Positions 33,932-46,495 are shown, counted from the first letter of the stretch. The stretch: 64,000 nt of DNA from Linepithema humile (GCF_040581485.1 NW_027124989.1:60001-124000), one strand, 5' to 3'. Notes: a model not told the origin generated them from the sequence alone. Translations and numbers: made by a program.

Positions 33932-35928
33932 ATGAAAAATATATATTTAGAATTTCTTGAGATGACATTTGTAACTGTAAAGATGAAAATACATTGGATA
34001 ATTTTATATCAAAAATAAAAGAGAATGAAGAAAATAATATATAGATAATTCATTTAATCATTACCACATGTACGATCAATGTCAAAACAGATGTGATGTA
34101 TGCAGAAAGATCTATATGCTCGTCAATAATATGGAGGTTTCTAATGAAGATTATGAAAAGGGAGGTAAGAAAAAACAAAAAAGAAAGCCTGAAAAAGAAA
34201 TTGACTTCTTAGAAAAACCAAGTTATTTTAACATTCAAAATATAGACACTTCCAAGATAGAACGATTGGGGAAGAAGGCTATATATGATTTAATCAATCA
34301 GAATATTTTATTATCCGCAAACACCTTATCTAAAGATATCATAGAAACTATTTTAAGAAATTACAGTACTGATATAAATAATTTTGAATATGACGCGTTG
34401 GTAAAATATATAGAGGACAACACTCCTTATGTCTTGAAACAACAGATATTAAAAACACATCCATATTTTTCTCTTTCGAATCTTAACAAAATTGTTTTGG
34501 ATAAACAAATGGAACTCTTGGAAGTGATATATAAATCACATTCGTATCAAACATGTAATTTTAACAGCAGAATAGTCTCAAAACAGTATAAAAATCTATC
34601 TAGTTTAGATAGTGGATTTATAAGAGATGTAGTTTCGTTCGGAAATAATAACGATTTTATAGAGCCTGTTATATTTTGTTTATTTGCAAATAAATTAACA
34701 TTTTTGGACGATTTAATAAACAACGTTGATCCTCTTACTGTACTGACAGACATGATAGTTAACAAGAAAATAACTGAAGAGAATAAATTTAGAATGTTTT
34801 TGAAAGCGTCTGATCCTACAGATTTTATAACAGGAGATACTTAGATAATTCACGGAGAAGTAAGATTATAACACGAATTATATAGATTAATATATCACAA
34901 TATGTTAAAGATGATTGTTTTAAACTTGAGACAAGGTAAGTGGTACAGTCAACTGTCAGGAGAGTTATCAAAGATAACAAACAAAATAGGATTCAGATCT
35001 TACAAAACCAAAGAAGAAAAAATATTATCAACAGTCCTATCGTGTGTTCCATTTAAGCCTATACTTGTAACAAAAACAACAGACCCTATATCGTCTGTAC
35101 CTAAATCCGTTGAATTTGTAGAGTTTGATATCATGAGAAATAGATTAGGTAGTATTAAAGAATCTTTGAAGTTAGATAGTTCTGTATTTAATAATATAAG
35201 TTACGACTCTCTTACTAAAAGATTGTGTATAGTTAGAAAATCTATTGTAAAGGAGGAAAAAAATTGTGCGTATCTTGGAGAAATTGGTAATTTAGGTCCA
35301 TTTTTAGGTAATAAACTGTCATTTGATATGTTTAGAAATATAAATAATAATTCTGTTCTATTTGCAAATGGTGTCTTCTTTATTAGTATTCCTAGAATTC
35401 ACAAGAAATCTTTATCAAGATTTTATAATTCTGGTGCAAAAAACATTGTACTAGACGATCCTATAGATAGTACCTGATGATCCAACAATCGGAGGCGAAG
35501 TATTCTCTCTAATAGGAGCTGTATGTTGTAAAACACTAGAAAATTCAGGAATATACGAAATGTGTTCATCGAAAAAATATATCGGACGATATTCATATAA
35601 CAAAATTGATGACGATACGTGGATAAAGTATGACCCGTTTGCAATGTCAGTTCCGTATATGAAAAATAAGATCATAGAAGATTCTTTGAGAAAATTGTTT
35701 AGAGAACAAAATGTAGAAATAGAAAATTTCGTAATAGATAATGATACTCCTTATGCTATAAAAGAAAAAATTAAAAATATTTCTAATGACAAATTTTCAA
35801 TAAAAGATTTTCTATATAATGGTGGTCATGTTAAAGACGATATTTTTCTAGATACGCAACATTATTGGTATACAACAATGCTGGATTTGAGAATATTATT
35901 TGTGACGTATATTAGGTTACATATTTAA
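33932..35928 (+). pseudogene. Large viral protein with zinc-like N-terminus and a possible inactive USP-type domain, broken
   Basis: About 665 codons across at least four frames. The first frame (ATG 33932) shifts near 33960 and again near 34036. In-frame stops lie at 34842 and 34869, and another shift near 35470. The N-terminus has clustered Cys (CNC, then CQNRCDVC), suggesting zinc binding. SFGNNNDFIEPVIFCLF resembles the Cys box of ubiquitin-specific proteases but lacks the Cys. SLIGAVCCKTLENSGIYEM with DDDTWIKYD resembles the USP His box but lacks the His. If real, this is a catalytically dead USP fold. That resemblance is by eye only; an alternative is a late or early transcription factor subunit. 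Confidence 0.4.
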
Positions 35929-36018
35929 TTTTTGTTTAATTTCATTCATTATCTTCTTTGTAACTTTTGTTTTCCAAAAATTATTTTAAAAACAGAAATA
36001 ATACATTTAAATTGAAAG

Positions 36019-36747
36019 ATGGATTCGTCAAATAATAAATTAAAAATCTTATACTGCGAACTTTATTTCGACGAAACATACGTGTATAATTTGAAGGAAA
36101 AATATGATAAGTTAAGTAAAAATGACAAAGAAATTATACAAAAATGTTTGAAAAAAAAATTGAAATATAAAGTAAATAAATTATTAAATTGTAACAATCT
36201 TTATGTTGTAGACTATATATCTAATATAAAATATGAAAGTATAGTAAAAAACATAAACAGTTTTAAAACTATTATAGATTTATATAATAAATACTACAAT
36301 GATAAAGAATATGTTAAATGTATTATACTATATATGAAATTTAAAAGTAATAGATTGTTCTATACATTAAAACTGGAAGAATCATATTACCATTTATTTT
36401 GTATTTCATGTAATAGTATATGTGAAAAAATAAAGGTAAATTCAGATTTGAAAGTTGTTATATGTAATATATTTTGTATATACATCTCTCAAAATATAAA
36501 TACTATTGTAAGTGCAACTATTAACACAATGAATTATCACAGATATATATATGATAGAATAAATTTTGATAAGGATTTAATTCTTAAAATTAAATTAAAT
36601 TATGATAATCTAGATACATCAAAGAAAAAAAAATTACAGAAATACATATTTACAAACAATAAATCAAAATTATCAAATATCATTAATAAGAAATCAACAA
36701 AAATAATAGAAGCTGAAAAAAAAAAAATAAACGTATTCTTACAATAG
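36019..36747 (+). CDS. Viral protein of unknown function (242 aa)
   Basis: An intact ORF, Lys/Asn/Ile-rich, predicted mostly helical, with a Cys cluster (LFCISCNSICEKI near residues 126-138) and a coiled C-terminus. No recognised motif. It sits between the broken USP-like gene and a multi-pass membrane gene, all on the plus strand. Confidence 0.5.
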   Translation: MDSSNNKLKILYCELYFDETYVYNLKEKYDKLSKNDKEIIQKCLKKKLKYKVNKLLNCNNLYVVDYISNIKYESIVKNINSFKTIIDLYNKYYNDKEYVKCIILYMKFKSNRLFYTLKLEESYYHLFCISCNSICEKIKVNSDLKVVICNIFCIYISQNINTIVSATINTMNYHRYIYDRINFDKDLILKIKLNYDNLDTSKKKKLQKYIFTNNKSKLSNIINKKSTKIIEAEKKKINVFLQ

Positions 36748-36822
36748 AGGAATTTATTACAGAATTTTCTACATAAATTAGTTTTATATTAAAAAATATC
36801 GGTTTATTTTTATTACTTATAA

Positions 36823-37499
36823 ATGGCAGATTTTGATACACTACTAAATGGACAAACTAGTATATACGATACTTTATATTTATTCACTATTTTTATACTT
36901 CCATTTTTAGGATACATATCTTCTATCATATACAGCCCAGAGTCTGGGAGAAAATGGTACAAAAGTAATAAGTTTGTTCTTTTGGATTTATCCAATAGTA
37001 GTTATGGATTATTTTTTACATTATTCATATATTTATTCGCTGGAATGGGAATCATATATTATAGCCAATCATTACCTAGGAAACGATAACTTAAAACTTC
37101 CTCAAGGAAAACATTTTACAAGAATTAACGATCCTCTTTTCAATATTAGTAAATTTTGGGACAGTATAATATTAAGCTTACTTCCAGTAGGATTTTTATT
37201 GATATGGATATCCCAACCTCTAATGTTACAATTTAATTCATTAACAATACCAGGATCTCTTTCTATAATATCAACAATTCTATTCCTATTATTTTCAATA
37301 TATATGATTAAAATACATTGGATTATAATGATTTTATTCCTTCCGTTGTGTATATGGTGTATATATATGTCTGCATTCTACTTTCTCACTCAAGACGAAA
37401 CATGTAAAGCTAATCAAGATTCTAAAAATAAAGATGAAAAAAAAATAAAGATGATAATAAGACAAAAGACGAATCTAACGACGAGTTAAGACAACCATA
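36823..37499 (+). pseudogene. Multi-pass membrane protein, possibly TspO/MBR-like, frameshifted
   Basis: The first frame (36823-37089) encodes two transmembrane helices with RKWY between them. The second frame, taking over between 37050 and 37085, encodes three more helices and ends LFLPLCIWCIYMSAFYFL. Five helices, WY before the second helix and P...W..Y.SA.Y in the last helix are reminiscent of the translocator protein TspO. The usual WxPP segment is not clear. A final small shift near 37445 would give an acidic tail ending at 37499. Start context is TATAAATG. The membrane topology is certain; the TspO label is tentative. Confidence 0.4.
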
Positions 37500-37500
37500 A

Positions 37501-38790
37501 TTATTCTTTTTCTATAGGAGTTCCATCTATTGTTGCTTTCGAAACTGGAGTATAAAAGTTTACTGTTATATTTTTATCTAATTGATTTTTATCTAACTCA
37601 TACAATTCTGATAAAGGAGTGATTCCAGTACCTATACTTTTTAAAGCATCTATTAAATTCAATGTATATAATATATCTATGTCTTTCTCAGTAAAATTAA
37701 ATGAATTCTCGAAATTTTGATTATTATTTGAGTTGTTTTTTACAGGCGATGAATTATTTATATTATCTTTATAATTTTCAAGATTGTTAACAATATCGTT
37801 AGCAGACATATTATATTTATCAATAAAATTAAATATCTTCTGTATATTTTCAGACGCTTTGTTTCCAAATACCACGTTTAGAATATCGTTTCCACTTTTA
37901 GTTACAAATTTTTCTTTATCAACATTATAAGGTTCTAGTTTAGAAATTTTTATCTCTCCTAAAGAAACATTGATAGCACCGCATAATTCTGGGTCTTGAA
38001 GTAATTCTTCTTTTGAAATTGTTTTATTCTTTATCTTATTAATAATATCGTGAATACTTTTACTTCCTCCTTGAAATTCGTCAGTTATACTATTTGATAT
38101 GCGTATGAAGATATTTTTGAAATCGTTTCTGTATCTTACATCATTTCTTGATATAAGCTCGTATAACTTATTTAAATTATCTACAGTCGTTCTCTCAACT
38201 ATCATTCTACTTCCTCCTTTTTCAAGTGTTTTAGACATAAAATACAAACTTAATAATTTTGTTAATACTTCTGTAATTATAAGATATTCTATCCCGTAAT
38301 ACATATCTATGTAACATCCTAAAGAGTCATTTATCTTTCTTGAATCAAATTTTACAAATAATTTATTAATTTCAATTTCTCCTTCTATAGTTTTTATTAT
38401 GAAAAATCTTAATATATTTTGAATAATATTAGATAGTAAAACCTTAACACAATCCAATTTAATATCTGATATATCACTAAAACTTAAAATTTTTTCAGAT
38501 AATAATACATCTCTTATGTTTTTATTTTTTATTTCTTGTGGAATAATATTATGATACAATAGTATTTTTATTCTTTTAGATATTTCGATAAGATTAAACT
38601 TTCCATTATAATTTATTTCATTAACTATAAAGTTACTTAATTTCTTGTTGTCATCTGATTTTTTATGATATTTTTTTGAAAAGCTTCCAAGTATACTTTT
38701 TAACGAGCTATTTTTTATATCTTTTTTGTTATTAATAATATCACTATATATTTCTAATATTTCCTTGTTTATATTATTTAAAAAAATACC
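37501..38790 (-). pseudogene. Viral structural-precursor candidate with two GGS sites
   Basis: The frame is open from about 38790 to 37501 (about 430 codons) but has no ATG near the beginning; the first start-like codon is a TTG at 38559. A start-codon loss is likely, since the expected position near 38790 has ATA after TAA. The product contains EKGGSRM and FQGGSKS, spaced by about 55 residues, plus an Asn-rich linker near the C-terminal third. No enzyme motif. Processing at GG-x by a viral protease is an inference from the recurrence of such sites across this insert. Confidence 0.45.
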
Positions 38791-38833
38791 CTCTATTTAT
38801 TTATAATATTTGTTTAAAATTAGAATTGATTAA

Positions 38834-38839
38834 TAAATG
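38834..38839 (+). promoter_or_regulatory. TAAATG late-promoter-type element
   Basis: TAAATG including the ATG of the zinc-ribbon gene at 38837, with A/T-rich upstream sequence in the short gap to the divergent gene. Confidence 0.5.
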
Positions 38840-39411
38840 GAAACATATAAGTGCCATAAATGTTTATCATACTCGTGTATTAATGTCAATAATGGTTATC
38901 TCTGTAAAGAATGTAATGTTCTGTTTTCAAGTACAACTAAAAAATCTAGCAAAAGTAAAACTTTCAACAATAAAAAAATCCATTTTAACAATGTTATGAA
39001 AGATATTTCAAAACAATATAATATTGAAGATATTATGGAGATAATATATGATTCTATAGAAGAAAACAATATAGAAAAAAAATTTATAAATCAATCATTG
39101 ATATGTAGTATATTAAAGAAAAATTCCAACAAGTTAAAAGATTACAAGATGGTATATAATATTTTAAATAAGTTAGAAAATAACGAGAAGAAAATATACA
39201 TACCAACTGATATGAAAAACAATATAGAGATATTATTTTTGTCTTTTATTAATTTCCTATATTCAAAAAATAAGCTTGATTCGATAAGCTATAACCTAAT
39301 ATTAAGTAATATGTTTAAGCTTTATGGGTTGAATAATACTTTAAAGCCAACTGTAAAAGACGAAAAAGAAGATTTGTGGAATATGTTTATTTATACTATA
39401 ACTAATAATTA

Positions 39412-39462
<51 letters not shown>

Positions 39463-39559
39463 CGTAATTGAGGTAGACAAAATAAAATATACCAATTATA
39501 AACCAAAAATGATAACCAACTCTTTATATAAAATTGAAAATAGCACAGACTATCAGTAA
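38837..39559 (+). CDS. Late transcription factor VLTF3-like zinc-ribbon protein
   Basis: 240 aa with an N-terminal zinc ribbon CHKC...CKEC (residues 6-26), then an all-helical domain. VLTF3 (poxvirus A2) is about 225 aa with the same order and is a core gene of large DNA viruses that drives late transcription. A run of Tyr-Ile repeats at about residues 192-208 comes from a (TA)n microsatellite at 39416-39461 that has expanded without breaking the frame. The next gene on the other strand is a zinc protein resembling VLTF2. In poxviruses the two factors are neighbours (A1 and A2). Confidence 0.55.
39416..39461 (+). repeat. (TA)n microsatellite inside a coding region
   Basis: About 23 uninterrupted TA dinucleotides, translated as alternating Tyr and Ile in the VLTF3-like ORF. 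Confidence 0.95.
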
Positions 39560-39562
39560 TTT

Positions 39563-40330
39563 TTACCTTTTTGTCAATATTGTTATTTTTATTTTATTAT
39601 CTGACGTTATACAATCCAACCCTCCATATATATACGTGTCAGAAACATTTTTTATTATGTTGATAATTTCACTGCTGTCTTCAAAAAATATTATTGGTGG
39701 TATGTAAATATTAATTTGTTCATCTATATATATATATCGTTCTAACAATTTTAAATACGAGCCTTTACAAATCACCGAACAAAAACTTATAAACAGATTA
39801 TCACATTTTAGAATATTATGATTGTTTTCTATTTCACTATTGCATGATAAACACCTTTTATTATTATATATCAATACTATTTTAATTAATTTATCATATA
39901 AAATATTAAAATCTTTAAATGCTTTTAAGTGAAAATAATAATTATTATTATTTTCATAGAAATATCCTTTGAATTTAGAAAAATCTTTTGTGTCATCTAT
40001 AAGTCTGAAGATATCATCTTTATTTTCTATAATATTTATGGGAACCAAATTTATATCTACTTTATCTACATAATTAAACATAGTCCATATATTTCCAAAA
40101 AACACTTCACTGCACATTATAGAGCAGAAAAATCCATACCTTTTTCTATCCCAAATATATTTCTCTATTTTCCTGTTACAGTACCAGCATATATCTTTAT
40201 TGTAGTTAAAATTTAACTGAGAATTATATACTTCATCAAATTCACTTTTTTTTTTAATATTAATATAACTAAACACAGCTTCTTTTATTTCGTTTGTAGT
40301 AAAGTCTGTTCTGAATATATTTTTATTCAT
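39563..40330 (-). CDS. Zinc protein with two CxxC/CxxxC modules (VLTF2-like candidate)
   Basis: 255 aa, intact, ATG start. Two similar zinc modules are visible: CWYC...FFCSIMC near residues 48-74 and CLSC...SFCSVIC near 160-190. Both carry FCS before the last Cys, as in FCS/MYM-type fingers. Poxvirus VLTF2 (A1) is a smaller zinc protein with a related arrangement and lies beside VLTF3. Adjacency to the VLTF3-like gene supports the suggestion, but here the module is doubled and the protein longer. A role in late transcription is inferred. Confidence 0.4.
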   Translation of the reverse strand: MNKNIFRTDFTTNEIKEAVFSYINIKKKSEFDEVYNSQLNFNYNKDICWYCNRKIEKYIWDRKRYGFFCSIMCSEVFFGNIWTMFNYVDKVDINLVPINIIENKDDIFRLIDDTKDFSKFKGYFYENNNNYYFHLKAFKDFNILYDKLIKIVLIYNNKRCLSCNSEIENNHNILKCDNLFISFCSVICKGSYLKLLERYIYIDEQINIYIPPIIFFEDSSEIINIIKNVSDTYIYGGLDCITSDNKIKITILTKR

Positions 40331-40335
40331 CTTAA

Positions 40336-42578
40336 ATGAGTTTGTTTTTTTATTTTCCGGGAATTTTTAATATCAGTTTTCCTAATTTAAATAATATTAT
40401 AAAAAAAAGAGTGAATTAGATACTTATAACCTTAAAAATATTATTTCTATTAATAATGTAAAACATTTAATTTTAAATGCTTTAGATGAAGAAGATAATA
40501 GTATATATAAAGAAATATATATACAATACTTAGAGTTTTATAAAAAAATAAATAATATTATACAAGATATATTTACAAAAAAAGAAATGCAAGATATATC
40601 AAAACTGGAAAATGAATATTATAATTTCATAACAGAAATAAGGAAAAAAGGTATTGATAAAAAATTAGAAGACATATCTAATTTTTTAGAAGATGTTTAT
40701 TTTAAAAAACATTTTAAGTATATTAAAAAATATATTAATAACGAAATAACACTGGATGATTTTACGAAAGAATTGCAAAAGCCTATTATTTCAAGTAATG
40801 TAATATTAAATAGTATAAGGAATATAGACAATACCAATATTATGAATAAATTGTTAAAATACGAGAAAAAAATCTATTATTTTGAAACGATAAGTACTAT
40901 TAGTTATTTCTTTGTACTCGGTGATTATTGCAGAAAGAATAATATGACAATAAACAATTCATTTAAGTCAGTATATAACAGTTTTATATTAGATAATTTT
41001 GATAACTTTAATTTACGATATTATTATATTTTAAAAATCTATTTTAGTTTGAATGAAAATTCCAACCATATAGATAATATTGAAAAAGATATAAAAGAAT
41101 ATGAGAAATTAATTGATAACAGTATAATATCGAACTTGAAGGATAAAAATTACGAGTACTCTTCGATATATAAAGATAATATGCTTGTAGATTTATATGA
41201 AACAAATAAAAAACTAAAGGAAATGATTACCAAATATGATTTATATCCAGAAGAAATAAAGAAACTCAAGAATGACATCGAAATATATTTCGAATCAGAA
41301 AAGTCAAAATACAATAGTTTCTTATCATCAATTAGTTCGATAGAAGATATAAAACATATATCTGATCATATTAAAAAGATTAATGAAGATGAAAAAAAAT
41401 TATCAGATAAAGTTGATATTCAATTTACAAACATAGAGAAAAAGTTAAATGAATTAGAAAGTAAATATGATAGTGAGAAACCAAGATTGGAACAATACAT
41501 CATTGATATTGTAAGTGAAATAAATACAAGAAATAATTCTTATTTTGATAAAATATACAAAATTATAGAAGAGTTAAAAGACAGAGTAAATAAATCTGAA
41601 AATGAGTTATCTATTATGAAAAATAACATTTCAAACGTTAGTGAGAAAAATTTTAATTTATTAAAGGATATAAATACAGGTGCGAAGGAAATACAACGGA
41701 TAATTGATAAAGACAAAGATAATAGTAAAAAAATAAAAATATTGGAAAAAAATATTGAAGAATGTTGTAAAACTAACAAATCTCTAGAAAAATTTATAGA
41801 AGAGACTTCAGATCATCATAAAAGAATAGATGAAAGACTGAAACTAATAGAAAATTTTATCAGAGTCAGATTTGGAGAGTGCAGTGATGAAAGTGATTGT
41901 AAAGGAGGAACGAAACATATTGATTATAAGAAGAAGTATGAAAAGTTTTATGGTAAAGATAAACTAATAACTGATGTAATAGATAAATATTATTTTATCA
42001 ATGAATACAACAATAGAAAGAATTTATTTAACACCAAGTATTTTAATAACTGTAACTTTGAAAATTATCTGAACGTAAAGAAGTATTCATATATTAAAAA
42101 TATAAATAACAAAATAGAAGAGGAAAAAAGGAAAAGATTTTTTGACAAAATATCAGATTGTGAAATTCTCGACCATTATGATGAAATAGTAGATAATGAT
42201 GGTATAAAGAAAATGTCAATTTACGGAATAAAAATAAATACTATAAAATATGGAAATTATAGTTTTTATAAATATTGTTTAGAATTACTATTCGATGATG
42301 AAGAGTTTGATATCGTGAATATAGTACACTCAGAAAATATAAAACCTTCAGATATAGAATTATCTTACAAATATATTGATACAATAACTAGAAAGAGAAT
42401 TTTCATCAGAGAAACTTTGCTGGTCAAAATATATAATGAATTTTTGATAAGATTGAATGAACATATTGAATATATTAAACAATTGAAGTGTAAATTACTT
42501 ATTTTATATAAATTTGATGATATCGATGAAATAATAGTTTGTTCAAATAATAGAAAAAAAAAATCGTACATTATATAA
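40336..42578 (+). pseudogene. Large coiled-coil viral protein, frameshifted near its start
   Basis: ATG 40336 (TTAAATG) opens a frame that closes after 27 codons, just beyond a run of eight A at 40401-40408. The next frame is open from there to 42578, giving about 747 codons. Residues about 190-420 are long coiled coil. CKGGTKH follows, then a compact C-terminal domain. The size and KGG site suit a core or structural precursor, but no homologue is recognised. The gene at 42580 follows after one base and may be part of the same unit. Confidence 0.5.
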
Positions 42579-42579
42579 G

Positions 42580-43292
42580 ATGTATAAAGAAATCATTAAC
42601 TTATCCAGTAAAATAATATCTTCAATTAATCTTAAGGACAAGAGTTTTTTCAATGTATACAACTATTGCCTAAAATTTATTAAAGTAGACAATGACTGTG
42701 TAATCACTGACAAGAATAAGTATTGTAACTTTATATTTCTAAAGAGTAAAGAGAAAACAATAACAAATAATATTTCTAATATAATAGGAGGATCATACTC
42801 CATTTATGTTTTTAACGAAGAACTTCCATCAAACGAAAATGAGATAGATTTTGTAAATATGACAACTTTAGATATTCCTGAATATTCTGATTATATAGAA
42901 AAAATTAAAGATATTAACTTCTACTTTCCTTATAGAAAGGATTTCAAACTTTTAAAAAATTACTTTTTGTACAAAAATGAATATTATTTATATAAAAATA
43001 GTATGTACAATATAAAAAAGGAAATGATAGAATTACATAATAAAATTTATAAAATACTACTAGATACTAAAACGAGCAATATAAGTGACTTTATTTCATT
43101 AAAGAATAAGTGTATTGAACTTTCAAAAAAAGGAAATTAATAAATAATACATTTTATCAATTAAAGGACGAAAAGAATAAAAAAGATAGATATATATTTT
43201 TAAAATACATAAATAAAGAATATAATAGCAAAAATTATTACATAGAACTTTCAGGACAATTTAATGAACTTATTGAGAAGTTATATCTGTAA
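42580..43292 (+). pseudogene. Unknown viral protein, C-terminus frameshifted
   Basis: The ORF 42580-43140 (186 aa) starts one base after the coiled-coil gene and contains NIIGGSYS at about residues 65-72. After its stop another frame is open to 43292 for about 50 codons of similar Lys/Asn/Tyr-rich composition, so the C-terminus is probably shifted near 43135. The end overlaps the convergent tryptophan-repeat gene by 23 bases. Function unknown. Confidence 0.45.
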
Positions 43293-44714
43293 TATATTCC
43301 AAATATTTTGATTTGTCTCTAAAATATTCGTTAAAATTAACCTCATACATATTTATATAGTATCTATACCTATATATAAAATCTTTATCTATTCTATAGT
43401 ATAACGAAACATACTTCCAAGGAATTATGTCCTTAAAATTATATATGAACGAGTTTGATATGTTTTGGTATTTTAATACTATTCTCCAGTCTACATAATC
43501 TATATTATCTAGAATAAAGTCTTCAGGCATTTTATGATAATGTAAAATATCATTAAGTATAAATACATTGGAATGTTTCCTTAAAAAATTAACAGAAAGT
43601 TTTTGATTACGTATAATTTCGTAAATATACAACTTATCAATATTATTTTCTATAAAGTCTTCGCTTAAAGAGTATTCTCTACTGAGGAACATATAATCTA
43701 TAGCATAATCACTGTTTTCTATATCACATAATTCTAATTTCTTATTTAGGAACAATAACTTAAATATAGTGTGATGATACTTACGCACAGAATTGTCGTT
43801 TAAAATTTTTTTAGTTATGTTATTTCTTTTGATAAGCATATCTATATCTAGATAGTCAATACTTTTTATAATATTCTCATATGGCACTGTATAATCTAAT
43901 TGACTAGTAAAATTATTATATATATGACAATCTAAATTAAAATATAAGTAGTCAAAATATATATATTTATTAAATCTTAATAGGAACGATTTATCAATAT
44001 TTTTATAACATTTTGACAGGTTTTTCCAGTTTATTTTATGTCTAAATTCGTATATAAAATCGTGACTTAAACTATTATCAGACGAAGATATATAATTCCA
44101 ATTAACTTTTCTTTTAAATTTTCTTATAAAGTTTTCTGATAAATTTTGATATTTTGATATATATTTCCAATTAACTTTATCTTTAAAACTTTCTATAAAA
44201 TCTTCTGATAAAACTTGATATTTAGATATATAATTCCATTCAACTATATCGTAAAACCGTCGTATAAAATTTTCAGATTTAACAGATTTAACAGATTTTG
44301 AAATTTACACACATCTTTAATACTTACTCTATCTATTTCGTCAATTATAATACTTTCAGGTAGTTTTTTTATTCTAGATAGTAAAGTCATATCAAATTTA
44401 CTTGAATACTTTCTTAAAATACATTCGCTTATATCGAAAATTGACAATAAGTTAAAATCAATATAATCGATATAAAACTCTATGAAATCACATAAATATT
44501 TATAGTTTGTTTTAATCATAATTCTCGTTAGAGTCGTGTGTATATTATTAACATCTACTAAGTCTCTTAAATACTCATATTTATATGCGTATACATAGAG
44601 CGATACATGAGCATTTTTTATATTTTTGGAATGTGAAAATAGTTTTTGTAAGAACACTTTATTATTATCATTGCAATCATAATATTTTATGTATGAATTT
44701 ATAATTGCACTCAA
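43270..44714 (-). pseudogene. Tryptophan-repeat family protein, frameshifted
   Basis: Repeats of about 22-24 residues with pattern VxWxYISKYQxLSExFIxxF run through the frame that is open from about 44285 down to 43270. Examples are VNWKYISKYQNLSENFI and VEWNYISKYQVLSEDFI; later units are diverged (IPWKYVSLYYRIDKDFI). The N-terminal part (44714-44244) is in another frame, the shift falling beside a TTAAATCTG triplication near 44283. About 480 codons in total. Entomopoxviruses encode a multigene tryptophan-repeat family of this kind, and related repeats occur in other giant viruses. Function unknown. Confidence 0.65.
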
Positions 44715-44797
44715 ACATATATGACTAAGCTCTATTATTCTTATTTGATAGTTAATTATATTATTTCAAAATTTTATCTCTTAATAAAAAAGATAAA

Positions 44798-46495
44798 ATG
44801 AAAGATATACTTATTAAAAACATTGTAGTTGATAATAAGAATAATGATATATACAGAATTCCTATAAAAGATTTACCAATTAATTGTCCTCAAATAGTAA
44901 ATCTATCACAATCTTATATAAGAGGATGTAGATACCATTTCAATATAATAGATTCGAGATTGGATGGTATAGACTTTCCTTGTGTAGGTATAAGGATACC
45001 AGAGATAAAAGGCAAGGGATCAATAAGATATACGGATTATCCTGGGTTAAAACTTATAAAGTCTTTTGAAATCAATATCAATGGAAAATCTATATTAAAA
45101 TTGAGTGGATTCGATATATTTAGTTCTTATTTTTCTCCAAATGTATCTAAGGACGATACTATAGTAGGACACAGAGAGGATTACTGCAATTACAAAAAAG
45201 GTAAACATTTAGATTATACAATATTTAACCAATTAGACTTATTTATACCTATATTCACGCAATTCGATAAATCTCCTCCTCATTCGATACTAAGAATTCC
45301 AAAGAACAACAGAGTAGAGTTTGTAGTTGAAATTGGTCAATTGACAGATATAATAAGTTATGATAGAGAATTTGCTAGCGAGTCACTTTCTCTGATTGAA
45401 AAAATTATTCCAGAAGTTAAACTGTTAGTCAGAGTCTACAATATTCAATCTTCATATCAAATTGAAGATAAGTATATAGAGGAAAACAACTTTTCCCATA
45501 TAAGAGACGAATATTATTCTGTGAATCCTAAAGAAGAATTCTTTACAAATACATTCAAAAAAATTACTGAAATAGGATGGTTTTGTAAGACATCACAATT
45601 CAATAATATGTATTTTATATCTCATCCAGGCTATAATGCTACAGAAAAGGATTATATAATTTCTTTTAGGAATAGAATTTTTCCGGACTTAATTAGAATA
45701 TCTGAGAGTTTTGAAAATTTCAAAGATGAATATCCGGGAGGTTCCGTTTTTGTTAATATTGAAAACAACACTAGTTATAAATTTGATAACCTAAATTACT
45801 GTAAAATAATTATAAGAAATGTCCCAAAAAATAATAAAATATGGTTTCATACTAATGTACTTGAATTTAATAGAGGAGGAAGATCGGACAATTATAACAT
45901 TTCAAAGAAATTTAAATATATATTAGGTGATTATATTAAGGAAGAAAATAGAATAATTCCTCTAGAGATAATCGATGAATTAAATATAGAAGATGTTAGT
46001 ATTCCAGTAGATTTATGGGATCACACGTATAATACAGTAGGTAAAGATCTAAGAAGTTACAAATAAAAAAAATACGATGTTTTAATATACGAGCCATATA
46101 TATTTGGATTAGATTTTGTATCGAAGAACATAGGTTTTGAAAAAGATACAACAGTAAAGGCTGGACCTTCAGAAAGAATAATAGAAAACAATAAATATAA
46201 TTTCTATTTACCTTATTTTGGTTATAATCATTTCAGAAACTATTACTTTTTAGAAAAATATAAGTATCCGTGTATTGGAAACGCTAACTTTAATATAGCA
46301 AATATTCTTCTCAATCAATCTTCGTCGTTAGACTTTAATAAGGAAAAAAATATACTCAATTGTTCTGTTGAGGTAAAATGGAAAGATTTCGACGAAAATC
46401 ATCCATTGAAATTGGTTAAAAAATCTCTTAATGTTTTTATTAAGAAAGTGAAAAAACTAAGATATACTAAAGATTGTATCGAAGTGATTGAATAA
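44798..46495 (+). pseudogene. Major capsid/scaffold protein (D13-like double jelly roll), one nonsense codon
   Basis: The frame runs from ATG 44798 to TAA 46493-46495 (565 codons) with a single internal in-frame TAA at 46064-46066. Vaccinia D13 is 551 aa. The sequence is beta-rich, with YPGLKLIKSFEININGKSI and DLFIPIFTQF near the first jelly roll and LPYFGYNHFRNYYF in the C-terminal barrel, consistent with a capsid fold. D13 forms the honeycomb scaffold on immature poxvirus particles. Everything else about the frame is intact, so decay here is one substitution. The D13 label is from size, composition and context, not a diagnostic motif. Confidence 0.65.
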
